Source: Alteribacillus bidgolensis
Lineage (GTDB): Bacteria > Bacillota > Bacilli > Bacillales > Marinococcaceae
Direction of reading: 5' to 3'
DNA length: 64,000 nucleotides
Assembly (NCBI RefSeq): GCF_002886255.1
Contig: NZ_KZ614149.1
Span: 620,001 to 684,000 of the forward strand
A model generated the notes under the pieces. That model saw only the letters and a program-made list of their open reading frames with translations, was not told where the DNA came from and ran no database searches. Positions 61,506 to 64,000 of the stretch are shown here, one piece after another. The stretch's first letter is position 1. The number at the start of each line of letters is the position of its first letter. The position numbers and the translations under genes were made by a program.

Positions 61506-61685
61506 TTATCCGTTATCTCTTAACATTAAATAAATAAATACAAAAATGGTGATCACCGATAGTATGGTAAGTACGGTGATAAACATCGGTTCTGCATCAT
61601 TCCAGCCGTTAACGGATGCAAATGCGTTAGAAGGTACAAGTGTTAAAACCACAGCAGTAAAGATTGCTGTCATCCATTTATTCAT
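61506..61685 (-). CDS. Small secreted/membrane protein, 59 residues, unrecognised
   Basis: Read on the minus strand from ATG 61685, after AGGAGGCG (complement of 61691-61698). The product starts MNKWMTAIFTAVVLTLVPS, a signal-peptide-like stretch ending near NAFA (residues 20-23), then SVNGWNDAEP, a second hydrophobic helix (about 34-54) and LMLRDNG. It is either a cleaved signal plus one anchor, or a two-helix membrane protein. No family is recognised. A strong own ribosome binding site and a terminator right after it argue that it is real. Confidence 0.7.
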   Translation of the reverse strand: MNKWMTAIFTAVVLTLVPSNAFASVNGWNDAEPMFITVLTILSVITIFVFIYLMLRDNG

Positions 61686-61911
61686 TAAAGCGCCTCCTTT
61701 TTATTTTTATTGTAGTATGTAACGAAATAAGTTAATGATTATCCAATTTTATTATATAGGGTGATGCAGAAATTATCAATTGGCGCTGTCAGCTTTTAAC
61801 CATCTAAAAAAATGTTATAATAGGTACTGTTTTTATTGTGTGAAAAAAATTTGAACTTATTAGGGAAAAGATTATATAAACAACTAGGACAGTGTGGAAA
61901 GGATAATGAAG

Positions 61912-63159
61912 ATGGGTAAGATTCATATTGAAGACATCATTATAGCGAATCAGACACTAAAAGATGTTGTAACACATACACCTTTGCAAAAAAACCAAGT
62001 GTTATCGGAGCGTTATGATGCTAATGTTTATTTAAAAAGAGAAGATTTACAGGTCGTTCGTTCTTTTAAAATTAGAGGAGCCTTTCATGTCATGCATAGT
62101 CTTCCAAAGGAAAGTATGGAAAATGGTGTAGTATGTGCTAGTGCTGGGAACCATGCTCAGGGAGTTGCTTATTCGTGTAAAGCTCTTCAAGTTAAAGGGA
62201 AAATCTTTATGCCTACGACAACGCCTCGTCAAAAAGTCGAACAGGTAAAATTGTTTGGAAAAGAATTTGTAGAAGTTATTTTGACGGGGGATACTTTTGA
62301 TGATGCGTATCTACAAGCAAATTCTTACGGTGAAAAAAACGATATGGCTTTTATCCATCCCTTTAATAACGAGAAAATCATTGCCGGACAGGGAACAGTG
62401 GGGATGGAAATTATGAATGATATAGAAGAGGCGATTGATTATTTGTTTTGTTCAATTGGAGGAGGAGGGCTGATATCTGGAATCGGCACGTATATAAAGT
62501 CCATTTCTCCCAATACAAAAATTATCGGGACAGAACCTGCAGGCGCTCCGGGAATGAAAGAATCACTCGCTCGTAATGAAGTAGTAGAACTTGATAAAAT
62601 TGATAAATTTGTAGATGGTGCTGCTGTTAAGAGAGTAGGGGATATTCCATATGAAGTATGTCAATCTGTAATAGACGATATTTCTCTTGTGCCGGAAGGG
62701 AAAATTTGTACTACGATACTCGAGTTATATAATGAAAATGCTTTAGTCGCAGAACCAGCTGGTGCTATGCCTATTTCAGCACTCGATTTTTATAAAGAGG
62801 AGATCAAAGGAAAAACAGTTGTTTGCGTTGTAAGTGGTGGAAACAATGATATTGGAAGAATGGAAGAAATGAGAGAAAAATCTCTCCGCTACGAAGGGCT
62901 GCAGCATTATTTTATTATTGATTTTCCCCAAAGGGCTGGTGCACTAAGAGAATTTCTTCATGAAGTTTTGGGACCAGACGATGATATTACAAGGTTTGAA
63001 TATGCGAAAAAAAATAATAAATCAAACGGCCCGGCTTTAGTTGGTATTGAATTGACCGACAATAAAGATTATCTGCCTTTAATTGATCGCATGCAGAAAA
63101 AAGGTTTCCATTACAATGAAATAAATAAAGAAGAAAGCCTGTTTAATTTTCTTATTTAA
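61912..63159 (+). CDS. ilvA: Threonine dehydratase (biosynthetic)
   Basis: A 415-residue PLP enzyme making 2-oxobutyrate from threonine, first step to isoleucine. The PLP Lys is in VVRSFKIRGAFH; the phosphate-binding loop is SIGGGGLISG; SGGNNDIGRMEEM and the C-terminal ACT-like domain (YFIIDFPQRAGALREFLHEVLGP) match Bacillus IlvA almost word for word. ATG 61912 is preferred because AAAGGAT (61898-61904) is well spaced; ATG 61906 and GTG 61894 are possible. A TATAAT lies at 61816-61821; no T-box is seen. Confidence 0.96.
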   Translation: MGKIHIEDIIIANQTLKDVVTHTPLQKNQVLSERYDANVYLKREDLQVVRSFKIRGAFHVMHSLPKESMENGVVCASAGNHAQGVAYSCKALQVKGKIFMPTTTPRQKVEQVKLFGKEFVEVILTGDTFDDAYLQANSYGEKNDMAFIHPFNNEKIIAGQGTVGMEIMNDIEEAIDYLFCSIGGGGLISGIGTYIKSISPNTKIIGTEPAGAPGMKESLARNEVVELDKIDKFVDGAAVKRVGDIPYEVCQSVIDDISLVPEGKICTTILELYNENALVAEPAGAMPISALDFYKEEIKGKTVVCVVSGGNNDIGRMEEMREKSLRYEGLQHYFIIDFPQRAGALREFLHEVLGPDDDITRFEYAKKNNKSNGPALVGIELTDNKDYLPLIDRMQKKGFHYNEINKEESLFNFLI

Positions 63160-63181
63160 CCTTCCTGCGGGAAGGTTTTTA
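63158..63181 (+). terminator. Terminator after ilvA
   Basis: AACCTTCC (63158-63165) pairs with GGAAGGTT (63170-63177) around a TGCG tetraloop, followed by TTT. The ilvA stop codon is within the stem. Confidence 0.88.
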
Positions 63182-63225
63182 TGTAAATGAATAATGGGTA
63201 TGAATGTACTAAGGGGGAGAGTATA

Positions 63226-63975
63226 ATGATTGTAAATGAGTATAAATCTTACTTTGAAATGATACCTCAGCATGAGCATGCCAGAATATCTTATGAAATA
63301 TTAAAAAACTGGGGTGATCGCTCAGTAGAAAAGAGTTCAGTATGGGAGGCTCTCCTGCTTGCAGTACGAGAACATGACAGGGCGTGGATACCGCTTGATG
63401 CCAGCCCAATAATGAATAAAGAACAAAATAAACCATATTCTTTTACGGATTACCCTGAAAAAGAAAAAATAACCGCTTATCAGCAGGGGATACAGACAGT
63501 GGTTAAAAAGAATGCGTACAGCGGATTGCTTAATAGTTTACATTATGCATCTTTTTTTAAAAACAATACATCAAAAAAAGCTGTATCATTTTTAAAAGAA
63601 GAAGAAAAACGGCAGGAGAAATTACGTGAATTACAAACACATTCTGAGGAATCTTTTCATCTAAGGCTGCTGCAATTTTGTGATGATCTGTCTTTATATG
63701 CGTGTATGAATGATCCGGGAGCTAGGGAAGACGAAGAAATAAGCTGGTTTAAAAACGGCTTTCGACATACTTTCGAATTTCTTGACTATAAAACGATTCA
63801 GGCACAGTTCATCTCCACAAATGAAATTCAACTCACCCCTTTTCCTCTTCGTTCACCGCTAAAAGTAACCATTCACGGAAAGGCTGTGAAAAAAACGGTG
63901 ATAGCAGAAGAAAACGTGGATGCAGCTTTTCAATCGGGAGAAGAGGCAGTAAGAAATTTTAGCTTCGTACCTTGA
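63226..63975 (+). CDS. DUF3891 family protein
   Basis: A 249-residue soluble protein with HEHARISYEILKNWG, LLAVREHDRAWIPLD and LLQFCDDLSLYACM. The spaced His and Asp residues (HEH, EHDRAW, FCDD) recall an HD-type metal-binding fold and match the DUF3891 family; the function is not established. ATG 63226 is chosen for the strong GGGGGAGAG site; the upstream ATG 63187 would precede that site. It begins 66 nt after ilvA, past the terminator. Confidence 0.78.
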   Translation: MIVNEYKSYFEMIPQHEHARISYEILKNWGDRSVEKSSVWEALLLAVREHDRAWIPLDASPIMNKEQNKPYSFTDYPEKEKITAYQQGIQTVVKKNAYSGLLNSLHYASFFKNNTSKKAVSFLKEEEKRQEKLRELQTHSEESFHLRLLQFCDDLSLYACMNDPGAREDEEISWFKNGFRHTFEFLDYKTIQAQFISTNEIQLTPFPLRSPLKVTIHGKAVKKTVIAEENVDAAFQSGEEAVRNFSFVP

Positions 63976-64000
63976 TGATCTGGGAAAAATATATGAAAAT

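Noticed and set aside
61700..61905. Possible T-box or BCAA leader before ilvA
   Set aside because: No T-box motif, terminator/antiterminator pair or short Ile-rich leader peptide is found; only a TATAAT-like box.

Overview
The window is a chromosomal segment from a low-GC, endospore-forming member of the Bacillaceae. It follows the Bacillus subtilis order from spoIVA through the aromatic/tryptophan supraoperon, qcrABC, dapB-bsh-cca-birA, panBCD, dinG, aspB-asnS-dnaD-nth, ponA-recU and ilvA. Long acidic, Asn/Asp/Glu-rich tails on QcrC and on the penicillin-binding protein suggest a halophilic or alkaliphilic relative (inference); the species cannot be named from this sequence. I see no tRNA, rRNA, CRISPR array, prophage or insertion sequence. 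All large genes look intact.

Region by region. 1-3.5 kb: spoVIF, yphE, yphF and spoIVA. 3.6-9.7 kb: folE and mtrB (TRAP), then hepS-menG-mqnP-ubiX-mqnA-hepT, in which three futalosine-route menaquinone genes sit inside the usual hepS-menG-hepT cluster. 9.8-22.7 kb: ndk, cheR and the aromatic supraoperon aroC-aroB-aroH / trpEDCFBA-hisC-tyrA. The trpE leader has a clear TRAP target (ten triplets, 5-nt period), an attenuator hairpin and a hairpin over the trpE ribosome binding site. The aroA gene (B. subtilis aroE) expected after tyrA is absent. In its place are a promoter-terminator unit that looks like a small RNA or attenuated leader, and a degenerate amidohydrolase with almost no histidines. 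23.9-31 kb: ypiA, ypiB, ypiF, the menaquinol:cytochrome c reductase qcrABC, ypjA, ypjB and a YugP-type membrane protease. 31-40 kb: ypjC on the minus strand, then ypjD-dapB-mgsA-bshB1-bshA-cca-birA and panBCD. 40-53 kb: dinG, a COG0402 deaminase that may belong to the futalosine pathway, tseB, aspB, asnS, dnaD, nth, ypoC and the double dynamin dynA. 53-64 kb: ponA and recU (minus strand), a RemA-family regulator, a RacA-like protein, yppE, a sulfurtransferase, UbiB-like and phasin-like genes (minus strand), ilvA and a DUF3891 gene.

How the genes connect. Chorismate made by AroC feeds tryptophan, tyrosine/phenylalanine, folate and, through MqnA, menaquinone. MenG and HepS/HepT finish menaquinone, and QcrABC oxidises menaquinol. 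TRAP, encoded here, controls the trp genes encoded here.

Items most worth a second look: (a) the small RNA/attenuator at 22798-22927, whose loop is complementary to the ribosome binding sites of aroC and of the deaminase at 42897; (b) the histidine-poor pseudo-amidohydrolase; (c) twelve exact GAG-AAAA units between trpA and hisC in a TRAP-regulated transcript; (d) a 13-codon upstream ORF and hairpin fused to the ponA start; (e) two unrecognised small genes at 57117-57224 and 61506-61685.
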